Part shown: in pieces, positions 50,546 through 62,119 of the stretch
How positions within the stretch are numbered: the stretch's first letter is position 1
Layout of the letters: every line of letters starts with the position of its first letter
Source: Pezizomycotina sp. ARF18
Taxonomy: Eukaryota > Ascomycota
Length of the DNA: 64,000 nt
Assembly: GCA_002224055.1 (NCBI GenBank)
Contig: AZLU01000006.1
Span: 330,166 to 394,165 of the forward strand
Direction: 5' to 3'
Made by a program: the position numbers and the translations under genes
Notes under the pieces: model-generated
What the model was told of the DNA's origin: nothing
Databases searched by the model: none
The model's input: the letters and a program-made list of their open reading frames with translations, nothing else

Positions 50546-51211
50546 AAACCCCCCAAATCTATTAGGGTATTGTGGTCCGGAGACTCGGGTTTTACATTGT
50601 AGGGTGTATCTGGTTACGGCTTCTCCTTAGGGCCACGCCTCGCAGGACCTGCTTACGTAAACCAGCTTCTGAGAACGCCGGTTCATTAGGCTAGGCCCGT
50701 GGGCAGGTGATAGTTGAGTAGTCAATGGGGCATATGAGCTAGCTATGGAAAAAGGTGGTTGAATATTACGATGAATGGGTCTATCATGGGCTCTTGTAAG
50801 GAGAGCACTCTAGGTGAGCTCTGGCTGGCCTCTTGGGTTTCTCTCGGAGTACTACAGTGGAATATACAAATATACAAATATCCGTAGCTGTCACTGCCCT
50901 AGCTATTGACTATTTAACCTCTGCTAGACAGTACTTGGATAAACACTGAGCGTACGGCCCATAGAAAGACGCTTATACTTAACTTGACCACATACCGTGG
51001 GCATCTATAGCAACTACATACTTCAGATAGCTACTGTATTTTCTATTGATGCTCAGCCGCTATTGCTACCCGAAGCTATACCGGGGTTCCTCATCATTGG
51101 CTTTGATGAACACTTCTCGAGGTGTGTTACTTTCGGCACTTATAATATGCTTCTTGAACCATGTATAACATTCAGATCATAGCAAATCTTTTCATGCTAT
51201 TATTATAATCA

Positions 51212-51480
51212 TAACTTGGCCATATCATGCATCAATATTTGAGAGAAGTTCGTCAGTTCCAGTTCGGCTGGCACGTAGATATCCCAAGTTCCGGTTTCCC
51301 ACCCTCGAATTTCTTCAGTCTGAAGTGGAACAGACAGCTGGTTCGACACATCAGCTTCACAGCCTTTCGAAAACAACTCTAGCAACGTCTGCCTTTCTAA
51401 ATAACTGAATGCACTATCAACATCCGTTTTGTGTTTTGCTAGATGCTCATAAACCTCTTCGAATCTAAGAGTGAATATCG
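51212..51480 (-). pseudogene. Coding-like open frame without start codon, unidentified
   Basis: One minus-strand frame is open for about 90 codons with balanced protein-like composition: RFEEVYEHLAKHKTDVDSAF, then SYLERQTLLELFSKGCEAD, then RGWETGTWDIYVPAELEL. It ends at a stop near 51212. It could be an exon or a relic of a lost gene. I do not recognise the family. The same strand carries another coding-like frame about 440 bp upstream (51918-52180). Confidence 0.3.
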
Positions 51481-51764
51481 AACATGTTTAATCTTCTAGT
51501 ACTACTTTGTTTAGAGCTGTGTATTTAGGGATAGAGTCTTCTTTTGACTGTTCCGTCGGACTTAGGCTTTCTATAGAAACGTTTCTAGCCTTAAATGTCT
51601 ATAGCACCAGTCCACATATCAATCTGTACATACCGTGGATGACTTTTCTTCTATAGGAGGGAGGGCCGAAAGTTAACGTAGGGAAGGGAAGCTAAATTGG
51701 AGAACAAAGGGCCAGTGAGAATGGAATGCTGAAACTAAGGACTTCAAATATGAGATAAATAAAT

Positions 51765-51779
51765 ATATATATATGGAAT

Positions 51780-51823
<44 letters not shown>
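51765..51823. repeat. Compound microsatellite (TA)n-(CA)n-(TA)n
   Basis: A short TA run is followed by about twelve CA units and then about ten TA units ending at 51823. Confidence 0.92.
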
Positions 51824-51917
51824 GCCTCCACACGTATATCATGTAAATACGCAACGCTGATGAATGGTGTTTAATGTATTGATATATGAAATCTCATCAT
51901 ATCGTCATACCCTGAAA

Positions 51918-52180
51918 TCACACCACATGATTTTTCTTGGGTGTTATGCATCGAATATGAAATGACAACTTTTCAGCTTCGCTTTTCAAGAACCCATCGT
52001 ATATACAAGCCCAGCAGATCATCGACATTAACTTAAACCATTTTAGTAAATCAAGTAAAGTTTCAATATTAAACCGGACCGCTTCAACTTGTGTGCCCTT
52101 AAGCTTCAATCCTATCTTCCCAGCACACCTTCCGAAGAAAAATGCACAAGAACGCTCGTATTCTGACTATTTGAAATGGA
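51918..52180 (-). pseudogene. Coding-like frame overlapping a probable third copy of the repeat family
   Basis: The minus-strand frame reads KLKGTQVEAVRFNIETLLDL, then LKWFKLMSMICWACIYDGFL, then KSEAEKLSFHIRCITP before a stop at 51918; the frame is open upstream to about 52170. Its DNA around 51965-52010 matches copies A and B in inverted orientation through GTATATAC and AAGCGAAGCTGA with similar spacing. Copy B shows a related peptide pattern (CMVCIY and EAKLISV, separated by a stop), which suggests the repeat family once encoded protein. The style is vaguely like C-terminal parts of fungal HET-type proteins, but this is too weak to assert. Confidence 0.3.
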
Positions 52181-52508
52181 CAAAAGAAGTGATCAAAGAG
52201 CACGATGGGATTGGGGTAACGGTTTGTTAATAGTATTAATAACCGAGCGCGGCATACTAATATATCACATAACGGTGAAACCGGTGAATCGAACTCGAAA
52301 TTTGATACAAACCTGTAGTATGAAAACCGTCCATAGCTTGAAATAAAGTGAATTCTCGAGAAACAAAGGCGGCTTTCTTTCCTTCGCTTGAGTTACAGCC
52401 CTCTATAATAGGACAACTTATTCGGCATTCCGTCGATTATCCAAATTCCGTCAGTAGGGTACAACTCACTAGATATTGATAGTTTTCATACCTATATACG
52501 CATTTCAG

Positions 52509-52901
52509 CGACCAAGTCCCGAGAAGCAGCATCGGAAGGACGTCTATCGCCCCTTTCTCGAACACGAAATTCGATATAACTGTCATAATCATTTCAACAT
52601 GTTAAGGCTCGAACAAAGACAAAAGATTCTGACAGAAACTTACCGTCTTAAAGCGTGTGTCTATCATCACTGTGAACCCTGTTTCTCTAAAGAAGTGGCC
52701 GAGGCTATAAGGATGCAATCCGTAAATATTGGGGGAAATTCTCGAAGGAATCCACTTGAGCTTTTGGAGGGTACGGTCGATGCAGTATCTGGTTATACGC
52801 ATGACGTTCTAGAAGAGCAGTACGCGGATTATAGGAGGTACGACGGTTACCAATTATTGGAGAAGGTCCAGAGCTTTACGCCTGATTATTCTAAAATATA
52901 A
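52509..52901 (+). CDS. Unidentified ORF or last exon (about 130 codons)
   Basis: An intact plus-strand frame with mixed, protein-like composition: RPSPEKQHRKDVYRPFLEHE at the start, a Cys/His cluster VYHHCEPCF in the middle, and ending SFTPDYSKI. The frame is open from an ATG at 52476, but GCATTTCAG at 52500-52508 is a good splice acceptor, so it may be the final exon of a gene whose upstream part I could not identify. No domain is recognised. It is one of the few frames here with non-repetitive, charged, globular-looking sequence. Confidence 0.35.
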   Translation, partial: RPSPEKQHRKDVYRPFLEHEIRYNCHNHFNMLRLEQRQKILTETYRLKACVYHHCEPCFSKEVAEAIRMQSVNIGGNSRRNPLELLEGTVDAVSGYTHDVLEEQYADYRRYDGYQLLEKVQSFTPDYSKI

Positions 52902-53345
52902 AGGAATAAGTCAATTTTAAGTTCTAGTATGTCAGGGGGCACATTTTATATGTACAACTAAAAGGCACGTGAGCTGCTGTGTAGCTTAGTCTAGCATAGG
53001 AAGTATCAAAAACAAGGTTCAAAAATAAATAAAAAGGTATTGCCGGGGGGGGGGGGAATATAGGAAAAACGGCAGCGATTGTATTGTTTAAACGAGCTGC
53101 TCTTAAGATTTGTATAACCCCTTCGGGAACACTGAGCCTTATTCGAACATGTTGGATAACCTTGTGGCTTCCTTTTCAAGTAATATTTGAACCAAAACGC
53201 CTATTATCCTTTAACCCAGACGTCTTTTGTAGAGTGGTGATGAAATTTCCCAAGCTTGAGTTGTATAGAATCCTAAGAACAATTTTCAGAAATATTCTTC
53301 CTTGATGTTAGTGTGAAGTTAACGTTCATAGGCGTACGTCAAGCT

Positions 53346-53683
53346 TCAATGTCCGTTCTTGCGATATCCCATGAATCCATTCCCCGTTTCTTCAACGGCC
53401 GCGGCCAGAGTACCCTGCCAGTACGCCATCCTGTTCTTGATCGATTCGAGCTCCGCCGAGTCCGTCGTCTCCATCGCTTTCCTTTGCAGCGCGAGCAGTT
53501 CCGCTTCAGCCCTGGCGACTGGATCGTTCTGCACGTTCGTGTGGCGGCGTTCTGCGCGCTGCCGTTGTTTCCACTGGTGTTGAGACCCGACATCAGCTGC
53601 TCCAGATCGCTCGTGTTGTGCCAGGACGGGACGAAGGCCTGCGCTTCCGGGTTTAGGCGGGGTTTTGTGGGTTGGGATGTCAT
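53346..53683 (-). CDS. Small PAM2-motif protein (predicted poly(A)-binding-protein partner)
   Basis: The start MTSQPTKPRLNPEAQAFVPS contains the motif LNPEAQAFVPSW at about residues 10-21. It matches the PAM2 consensus (LNPxAxxFxP), which binds the MLLE domain of poly(A)-binding protein. A polar stretch follows (DLEQLMSGLNTSGNNGSAQN), then a predicted helix or coiled coil: DPVARAEAELLALQRKAMET, TDSAELESIKNRMAYWQGTL. It ends NGFMGYRKNGH at the stop. The first and second halves are in different frames, joined near 53545 by a one-base difference. Total length is about 112 residues, very short for a PAM2 protein. No intron is needed. The start was chosen at 53683 because the frame further upstream is a Lys run from a poly-T tract. 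The family is unknown to me; a role in mRNA translation or decay is inferred from the motif. Confidence 0.72.
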
Positions 53684-54885
53684 ATTCTTTCTGAGTTGGT
53701 TGGATTGAGGATTTCCGACGCGTTCTTTGAAGATAAGTTGAGGATATACGGGAAGGAAATAATGAGGGTAGCTTGATGATGATGTTTGACCCTTTCAACC
53801 ACGTAGGGTGTAGAAATTTCTTTCTTTCTTTTTTTTTTTTTTTTTTTTTTTTTTGTGCGCGCCTGAATTTCTTTGACAGGGATGATCGTGATATTCCAAC
53901 GAAGAAATTAGGCAACGAGAGCTTCAATTACCGAGGGAAGTCGTTACTACTTAGGCCTGGAGAAGTCGTAAACCCGTGGGACCCCGTGGATAATTATGAA
54001 AGCTGTCTTAAAGTATACGTGGAATATTTATAATAAAATTATATCATCCCACTTTGTTTCAAACCCGGGGAATAGCAATCAATCTCTTTAGAAAGGAATG
54101 GAGAAATATACCAGCTTGGGCATGTACAGGCGCGTTCTTATGTTGAACCTCGTCTAAACCATCATGGTCATCAGATAGTATGTTCATTTGGAGGTTATGT
54201 GTTCAAATGGTGATTCGATGATGGGAGCCATAAGGACGAAAAGTTTATTTAGGAAAAAAAAAAAAAAAAAAAAAAAAAACACGCTTTCACTAAAGGAAAC
54301 TTTCCCCGGTCGTATTTAAAACGCGTATCCCCCAGAAGTATGACGTCATGTGACCCGATAGATAAGCATTTTGAGTTTGGCTAGCTTTGGCTTTGAATTT
54401 AGTGTAACGTGAACTCGTAACACTATCTAAGCTCTGGTCTCCCCTTAGTTCTGTATCACGACTGAATACAAGGGAATGCATCTGTATTTGTGTTTATCCT
54501 GACGGGAATTTCAAGCCGAACGACAATTTTCAGCTGTTCAGAATGCTTTGAATTGAGCAAAATACATTTAAGACACGAACTAGAGCTCCGTTTACCTGGT
54601 GTTTTCGGTTGTAAGTTTAAGTTCAATCCATCTAGGACGCAAGGATAAAATATCTAGCAACGACTCGTAGTTGTGTTTCTAGGGCTCGAATATAGCTCTG
54701 AATGGCCTAGTTCATAGCTTTGAAGCTTGGCAACTATCTAGTAGAACGGTCCTCGGACGGGTCTTCAATGGATAGTACCTAAATGAGAGCTCAACAGCGC
54801 AGTCTACGATATACGCGGGAAGAAAAGCAGCTCGTTGAAGGTCACGAACAAACAGCCATATATTTACTTTTACACTTCTTAGGGC

Positions 54886-54921
<36 letters not shown>

Positions 54922-56557
54922 GTAACTATACTGAGTGAGTCGAAACAGGGTCGTTATAACTTACGCCAGCGATATCCATAACGTTACTCAACAGGATCAG
55001 AAGGGATTCACCGCCCAATTCCACCCAAGCTCAACAGAAACACGACGTTCTAAAGGGTTCTACAGAAGGGACCGGAGTTGTGGTTGATAAACTCCTTAAA
55101 GCCCTGTTTTACGTTTTTATTTTTTGCCTCTTCGCTTAAACTTACGTTCTTCTTCTATAAAAGCCCTTATCTGTGCAACAACTTCAAACTTACAATATTT
55201 GTGCTCATGACGTCGGAGGCATGAATTATATACGTGGCGAATGGCGTTCGAATAAGCGATATAGACAAAATGTCATCGTGCTATCCTCTATGTCTTGATG
55301 GTCTGAACTTTAATTGCGAGGAGAATTGCGGATTGGATTCGGATCTCCGACAGGGCCCTGAGTCGCCCCCTTATTTTGCTATTTTTGGCCGGACAAATGG
55401 AAGACGAAGGTATTTTTTTTGACAATTAGATATTATTGGAATTATCGTTTCATCCGAGGATATTAGAGGTTAACCGAGAAACGAAACGATAAAGTGTTAA
55501 AAACTCCCTATCATCCGTCGGTCGATGCTTTGCCGTTGATATTTTGCTAAGAATCAAGAATTCAAACCGTGAAGAGACAGCGAAGAAGTCCGAAGAAAAT
55601 CTCCCTTATAGCTTGAATCACTGGCCTATTCAGCTTGATAAGGAAACAAAGGCCCGTTTATATGTTTTTCTTGGCTGTGTATCAGCAAGTACCGGGCGTG
55701 TTAGTTTCGTCTGATAAGCTCAACTTTCCTTTTTTTAGTATTTGTTTTTCCTGCTTCGTTTAAGGGGCAAGTAATTAAAACACGCGACCAAGCGAAAGTC
55801 TCAAAAAGAAAAAACCACAAGAGAACAACGGGCACCCGTCGACCATCTAAGACAAAATTAGAAGGGAGATCGGGAAATCGTTATCGCGCTATCACGGACA
55901 GTAGTCAAGACTGACGCTATATCTGTCCAGGAGATTATATCTCGTGCGACGATGGAAATAGTGACTATTGATAGTCCGGTTCGCGTATGTACGAGAAAAA
56001 CGCTCGCCAAAAAACTGTTTAATTAGGACTTAAAAAAAAAAAAAAAAGAATGGAAAACAATACCCCAATCGCCAAGGCCGTTTCGCGAGACGGGACGTAA
56101 GTTAGTGGCGTCCTGACTGATGATCTCTTGTGTTTTTTTGTCTTTCTTTCATTTGGCCTGCCGCTGTCCTGGGATGAGAAGACGCGATTCCGAGACATGG
56201 TTTCCTAAGAATAACTATACTATAAACTTTCTCCAGGCATCCAAATGAAGAGCAAGGACCTTGAGATGTTTTTTTTTGTCCGTCGTCTGAAGAAAACACT
56301 CTCGTCAGGATGCTCGTAAGTTCTCTCGAATATAAGAGAAACTAGATTCTCCGAAATAGTTCCTTTAGAGCTCCTAAAAAGTATAAGAGAGGACCTGTTA
56401 ATGTCAGTCAGAGCCATTTAAATACGTTTTAAGTGATTCGTACGAGCTTAAGCGCTTTGGAAAAAACACTTGCATCGTGATCTTTTCTTTCTTTTTTAAT
56501 TCTGTGCTTTCCCTGCTTGCCTTTTTCTTTTTTTCAGAACCGTGCACCTGCGCCTCC

Positions 56558-56595
<38 letters not shown>

Positions 56596-58062
56596 TCTCT
56601 AATGACTCGCGACTTTTGAGTCGGGGTTACCGGGTCTATAAAAACCGAGTTGACCGAACTAACCGAAAGAAAAGATTTCTAATGTTTAGCTCTAGCAAAA
56701 AAGCGTTTCCACGCTTTCCAAAACATTTCCCAATTCTAACAAATCGTGGACAAGCCTTTTTTGTTAAAAAGAAGAATTATATTATATGATTGATTTATAT
56801 CTTACCCTTTCAAGTAACTAGCCTGCTTATTGTCGGTTCGATTGACCTTGCTCTTCGTGTTCTGGTCCGGAGGTGGCGTTTTTTTTGATTTTTAAACGAA
56901 GCGAGACTGCCAATGCTTATACCCTTTCTTTTTTTTTTTTTTTCTTGGAAGTTCCGCGGTTCTTCTGTGCTTATTGTTGCAGTGTAGTTCTCTTGGTAAG
57001 GAACGCTCCAGAGCTCCATAGAGAAACCTTCAGCAAGAAAATTCTCTATATGGCCTTATTATTGTTTTTTTTTTTAACTCGATTATTAGAACGAGTCGTG
57101 TAGTTCAAAGGTTGTGATAATCGAGTGTAGAAATCGCCGCGCACGGTGTAATCTGCAAATGGTCGCTCTGATCATATTTTCGGGTAAACCCGTAGATACG
57201 CAAGTTGGCAGAGGCAAAGTCGATCACCCAGGAGTAGTAGTGCCGCGTGCTTCCAGACGAATAGACGATCGACTAGTGAAAAGAAAAAAAACGTACTTGG
57301 TAAGTTGATATCGAAATAGGTGTTAAAAAATGGTTAGTCCTACAGCTAGCTCAGATCATAAGACTTGGTGACGAAGAGGAACGGTTGCAGAGCTAGGGGG
57401 AAACAGACACCTTTTCGTACTAATAATTATTCTGTTGTATAGATTCCTAGAGTTATTTTCATCTACCGACGGACATAAGCTGTATTATACGCGTAACTTT
57501 TTACTGCACACTTTCCGTGTTTCCAATTGAGTGCACAGATTTTTAGGCCGGACTTTGGCAAAATGGCTCCTAAGCCGTTAAGAGGACAAAAATATGGAGA
57601 TTTATAATTGTAGTTTTATTAACAGTGGACGTCTAAATAAGACGTCGGCGGTCATCTAAAGCACCCTAAAGAGCGTGTGAAAGGAAACAGCAGCGTAACA
57701 AAAAAAACTCCTTGAAACAAACCAAAATGCGCAGAACAAGAAACCCCATTTTCCTGCTATAGGTACACAAGTTATCCTAATTATGCAGAAACCCGTTTCG
57801 CGAGGCTAAAAATAAAGGCGATTCGCGAAGTATACAATAATAACATATATGAAGAAAGAGCCAGAACGTCATTAAAAAATGGCATTAAACTCCGAAGATC
57901 GTCCTTCGGTGGGATAAGCGAAATAGAAAGAATAAAACAACCCTCAAAAAGACTTTTAAACAATTACCAGGTGAACAACTCTGGCAAGCGACAATATCGC
58001 TTTCATACTCTAATCGCGTCTCATGAAGTTCTTTATAGACGCAACGCCAGGCACGGCTGCGC
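53684..58062. other. Intergenic region between PAM2-protein and Ato-family genes
   Basis: No gene is recognised. Poly-T or poly-A tracts lie at about 53830-53854, 54254-54279 and 56563-56592. A (GA)n microsatellite lies at 54886-54922. ORFs at 55234-55422 and 57114-57308 are short, with unremarkable composition. Confidence 0.55.
54886..54922. repeat. (GA)n microsatellite
   Basis: About eighteen GA units with one GATA interruption. Confidence 0.9.
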
Positions 58063-58948
58063 TTAGACAGCGCTGCGAGATTGCTTCTTCTTCTCGCTCC
58101 ATGGGAAGTCATAGGCGGCGGGCTGGTAGAAGGTGTTCTGGGAGCTGAACAGACCGACAGCGGCGTTGTACCAGGCGATGAAGGCGGTGATAAGACCAAG
58201 GACACCACCAGCTTTGAGGCACTTACGTTCTCGGTTCCGTCGTTGTTGATAAGATGGCCAATAGCGAGGAGGAGGAAGGTCAGGTCAAGGAAGAAGAAGG
58301 CAGGAAGAAGGCGAGGGTAGTCTTCAAGGTGCAATGAGAAGAATCGTGTTGAAGATGAACCAGCCAATCAAATAATATCCGAGCGCATTCTCGAGATCCT
58401 TCGGGTCAGTGTAACCAGCGATGACACCGTAGGAATTAGATCCGCCAGAGATGATGTAGGCGTAACTGATCCAGAATCCACCATATGACGAAAGAGCGGT
58501 CGCTCCAAATGTGTTGCCAACAGCAAATTCCCTGCGTAATGATGAATTAGACACTTATTGGATATGAAAAGATAGTTTACTTGAGGCTAATTAAAAACTT
58601 ACCACATGCCAGCGAGAAGCTGCACTAATCCACCATAGCCAAATGCGAGGCCAAGCACGATATTAGCTTCCTTTACGCCACGAGTTTGAACATTAATCAA
58701 GCTTAGCACAAAGGTGGTGAGCGCGAAAGCACAGAGACCGAGAGGCCGGGGTTGGCGAACTTTCGGTGGGCGAAGCTGTTGTTTTCTGTTAGTATGGAGA
58801 GAAACAAAATTTGATAACATGAATTCACGCGCGGGATAATCAGAGTCGGTTAGAGATAACATAACGTACCGTCAAATTGATCTTGATGACGAATTGCGCT
58901 ATGGTGGGTGGCATTGCCATACCCTTCCTTCTGAATTGACTCAGACAT
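58063..58948 (-). CDS. Ato/GPR1-FUN34-YaaH family acetate (ammonium) transporter
   Basis: Six-helix plasma-membrane proteins of this family (yeast Ato1-3, Aspergillus AcpA) move acetate and affect ammonium export. The N-terminus MSESIQKEGYGNATHHSAIR is followed by intron 1 (58869-58786). Then HRKFANPG(P)LGL gives the family signature NPxPLGL, with CAFALTTFVLSL, VKEANIVLGLAFGYGGLVQLLAGMW| and intron 2 (58602-58532, GTAAGT..GCAG). Next are EFAVGNTFGATALSSYGGFW, ISYAYIISGG, DLENALGYYLIGWFIFNTIL, FLDLTFLLLAIGHLINNDGT and AFIAWYNAAVGLFSS, ending in NTFYQPAAYDFPWS and KKKQSRSAV. The spliced length is about 243 residues, slightly short because of a brief N-terminal tail. Frame changes lie near 58748 (inside the signature), near 58330 and near 58200. 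Family assignment is secure; substrate preference cannot be read from the sequence. Confidence 0.93.
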
Positions 58949-59244
58949 CGTGATTGTGAAGGTTGACAAACGTAGTGATTATAAAGATTGGGTTTTCTAA
59001 GGAGGGTATTCTGTAGAGGGCGCTCGTTCAAGGTGTATCGCTGTCTGGTCGTGTAATGGTTTTATAACTTCCCAGAATGAAAAACACCTTCGGAGGGAAG
59101 GCAGAGTCGTTTAAATAATAAATCTTCTGCCCTGTAAACCCTTCGATCATCCAGTGTATACTCGAATTCAACACAGAGGGACGACCTTTTTTTTTTTGTT
59201 CAGGGAACTAAATCGGTTTCTTTTCCTTTCTTTTTTCTCATCCA

Positions 59245-59276
<32 letters not shown>

Positions 59277-62084
59277 GAAAGGAAAGGTGCGCTCTCCCCT
59301 TCGAATGACCCGCTTGCCGTGATGTCAGGGTACCTCTAGGTACCGATGGGCCGAAGGAAAAATGCTACCTGCTCCTTCAAAATTTTCCTAGAGTCTCTCT
59401 CCCTTAACAAACGTGTAACCGGCGCTCCTTGATGCCTGCCCATGGACCTTGCAAAGGGGAGGCTTCAGATAGAGAGGAAGCGAAAATAAAAATAAAAAAC
59501 TTGTTGCATCATGTCACTCCGAGTACCTCTTTTCCCAATCCTTGCATCCAAGTGAGTTGAATGTTTCTCCAGAAAAAAAGGTGTGCAAAAATTGTGGATA
59601 ACAAATATTTGACGATTCTTGATTTGCATATTTTCTTAACCTTTCGACTTCCTTTGTGTGATACGGTTATAATTTTGGGGTCCTTTCTTTTCTTTTTTTC
59701 GTCCAAAAAGTAAAGTGGCAATAACTTATAAAACAGTCAGAAAAAAAGAAACCATAGACCGGTTAATACTAGCGGCTTTTAGGGAAACGCCGTCCACACC
59801 AATCGGCCAGATATCTTTTTAACGAGGCCATGAGAAACTTCCTTTGCCCACCGAAATTGGCCTGATTACGATGCTTCTGGACTGCAAGCCTCTCGTCTGC
59901 TTTTGCAAAACTCAAAACACCCCCCGCATTTTTTTTATACAACACCAGTCTGCAAACGTGTGCACAAAACTGCACGGAAGAATGGAAGTTCATTTCAACT
60001 GGGTGAGTGAGTGACCTGTTTTTTTTTTTTTTTTTTTTTTCTGGTTATTAAATCCACCCAGACCCTAAGAGGCGGAGACCGAGTATCCGAGGGTGGAAGT
60101 GAACGGAGAAAAGGTGGGTCGCTTTTTCCAAAATTTGGAAAAGATAGTGACTATTGGCGGCAATAAAGATTCAAGGTGCAGGACTGAGACTTATTGTGCA
60201 ATAGCTCCACCCGCAAAGAAAGAAGAAAGAACACATTTGCGGAGACGTCTATTATCTTTTGTTGATTGAAAAAGCCCATCGGACTTTGCTTGACCTTCTA
60301 TCGGTTGGACGGAAGTTGAGAGACTTTTTTCTCTCCAACGTCGTTAGCTCTCCACAAAATCTTCTCCAGGCTAAGGGGAAGAAAGAAGAATGATTTTTTT
60401 TTCAATGGCATGACGTATCTCCACTCGAGGTCTCGGCGCTAGAGGAGAGGCGAAGAGGTCAAGGCACCTTGCTCCTGCTACTGAATATTCAATAGACACC
60501 AGAGGACCCTTCACTGTAGTAATCATTCCCCCGAATCTAGCTAAAAATATGCAGAACATCATGTGTCTCTTGCGCAGAGCCAACAAAACTAGCTCCTCCT
60601 CCGTCCGTGTCCTGAAGGCTTGTTAAAAAAAAACATTTTGCGCTCACGATCCGCTAAACCAAAAAAAACCCGGTGGTTGCTTTTATTTTCCGTTAAAAAT
60701 AATCCTAAGTGAGAGACGCTATAGTAGTAAATCCTCCGCGTAATCTTTTTCTCACTATACGTACTTAAAATATATACTGTTGCGAAGTTCGTATATTAGC
60801 GAAGAACATAGCGGTTTCAAGAAGGGGGCAGTAATCTTACTGTGCTCACCTGTGTTCGCAAATATAAAAAATAAGTATATTAATCTTATATTATTATAAA
60901 TATAAAATATACTTACCCATGGTGAAAAAAGGACTTGGATGTTTGCCCAAAGCCCATGTGGATATTGCATCCGCTTATCCACAACATCAAAAAAGCTTAG
61001 GACGGTTTTCTTTGGGGCTTCTTTGATTGGGGGATATACTTTCTAGGCAATATATTCGCACGCCATTTTATTGCATCCCGCCGAGAAAGGTGAGTGACTG
61101 TCGGGGATCCGACAAGCTTGCGCAATTGTGTGGTACAAGGAGGTACCATGGCCTCTAGAGCGGCCTTGTATTTCAGCGGCCATACCGCTGTCAAGCGGCC
61201 ATTTTCTATTAATAATAATATTATAATACTCCTGTTAGTGCAGATATAAATCGTGGAAAACAAGATTTTTAAACGTCATTTCTCTTCTTGGCTATTTTAG
61301 CGAGTTGAACCAGATATCACGATGTCCATGAGTAAGCGGAGCCAGAGAATCTTCTTAGGAGTTAATTGGAGTAATGGTTCGCCGAAACTCGAAGGAGCTG
61401 TTTCTGCAGATTGTGAAATAGCTTCGGGTGGCACTTTTGGTGTTTGAAAATGGCTCCTTGGTATTCATGGAGTAGATACTTCTGGAGAAGGAGGGTGGGG
61501 AATTTCAACGACAACACTCCGCGGAAAGCGGGTTTTCCTACTGTAATATAATATGGTACCACAAATTAGTAAATATATACCAAAAAGGACATTATTTCAA
61601 GACGACCGAATACCTCGAAAACTCTCCTTTTCATGTGCCTTGATTTTCTCTTTAAAAAAAAACACCCCCCATCCTTCAACGCAGTGGCCATGCTAGCCAT
61701 GCATGCATGCTGCAAGGTCAACAAACCACGTTGTCGAGAGAATCCATTGACACCGCGCGGGTGGCTGGCCTACCAATGGATCTGGTCATTTTCCTGTGTT
61801 ATATCGGTTAAAAACGTGAAGATCAAGCAATAACGAGGGAATTTCTAGAAAATTTGCAGCAGGGCACCCACAACGGAGACTGCTGAGAACAGAAACAGAC
61901 GGCCGCTTTATTGCAAGGGCCTGCTTAAGTCAGCTAAGTGCATGAAAATCAGAGCAAGGTACTTGCGAATTTGGTGAAGAAAAGGTGCTCACTATTAATT
62001 TCACTGCCTCTTGTCAAATTTCGCTTGGAAATTAAAACCAGTCTGGTGGTTTTTGTGAGCTCTTAAGAAAGTGATGTATAAATT

Positions 62085-62119
62085 GAAGAAGAAGAAGAAG
62101 AAGAAGAAGAAGAAGAAGA
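62085..62119. repeat. (GAA)n microsatellite
   Basis: About twelve GAA units on the plus strand. In one frame it would encode a Lys or Glu run; no gene context supports that. Confidence 0.9.

Larger units (their letters stand above)
46800..53345. other. Homopolymer-poor accessory segment with coding-like fragments
   Basis: About 6.5 kb without a clear gene. Texture is as in 19.1-26 kb. Listed separately are a foldback element, a tRNA-like stretch, a CA/TA microsatellite, a repeat copy and two coding-like frames. In addition, plus-strand 47090-47287 holds an open frame with protein-like composition (FASIAVYGRTDIVDDLSNVS, ending in a stop near 47287) that I cannot assign. ORFs at 48059-48259 and 48429-48686 are unidentified. 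A 16 bp perfect palindrome, CCTTACGGCCGTAAGG, lies at 48702-48717. Confidence 0.45.

Noticed and set aside
53684-53927. Longer N-terminus for the PAM2 protein
   Set aside because: The upstream frame is mostly a Lys run translated from a poly-T tract; the internal Met at 53683 gives the natural start before the PAM2 motif.
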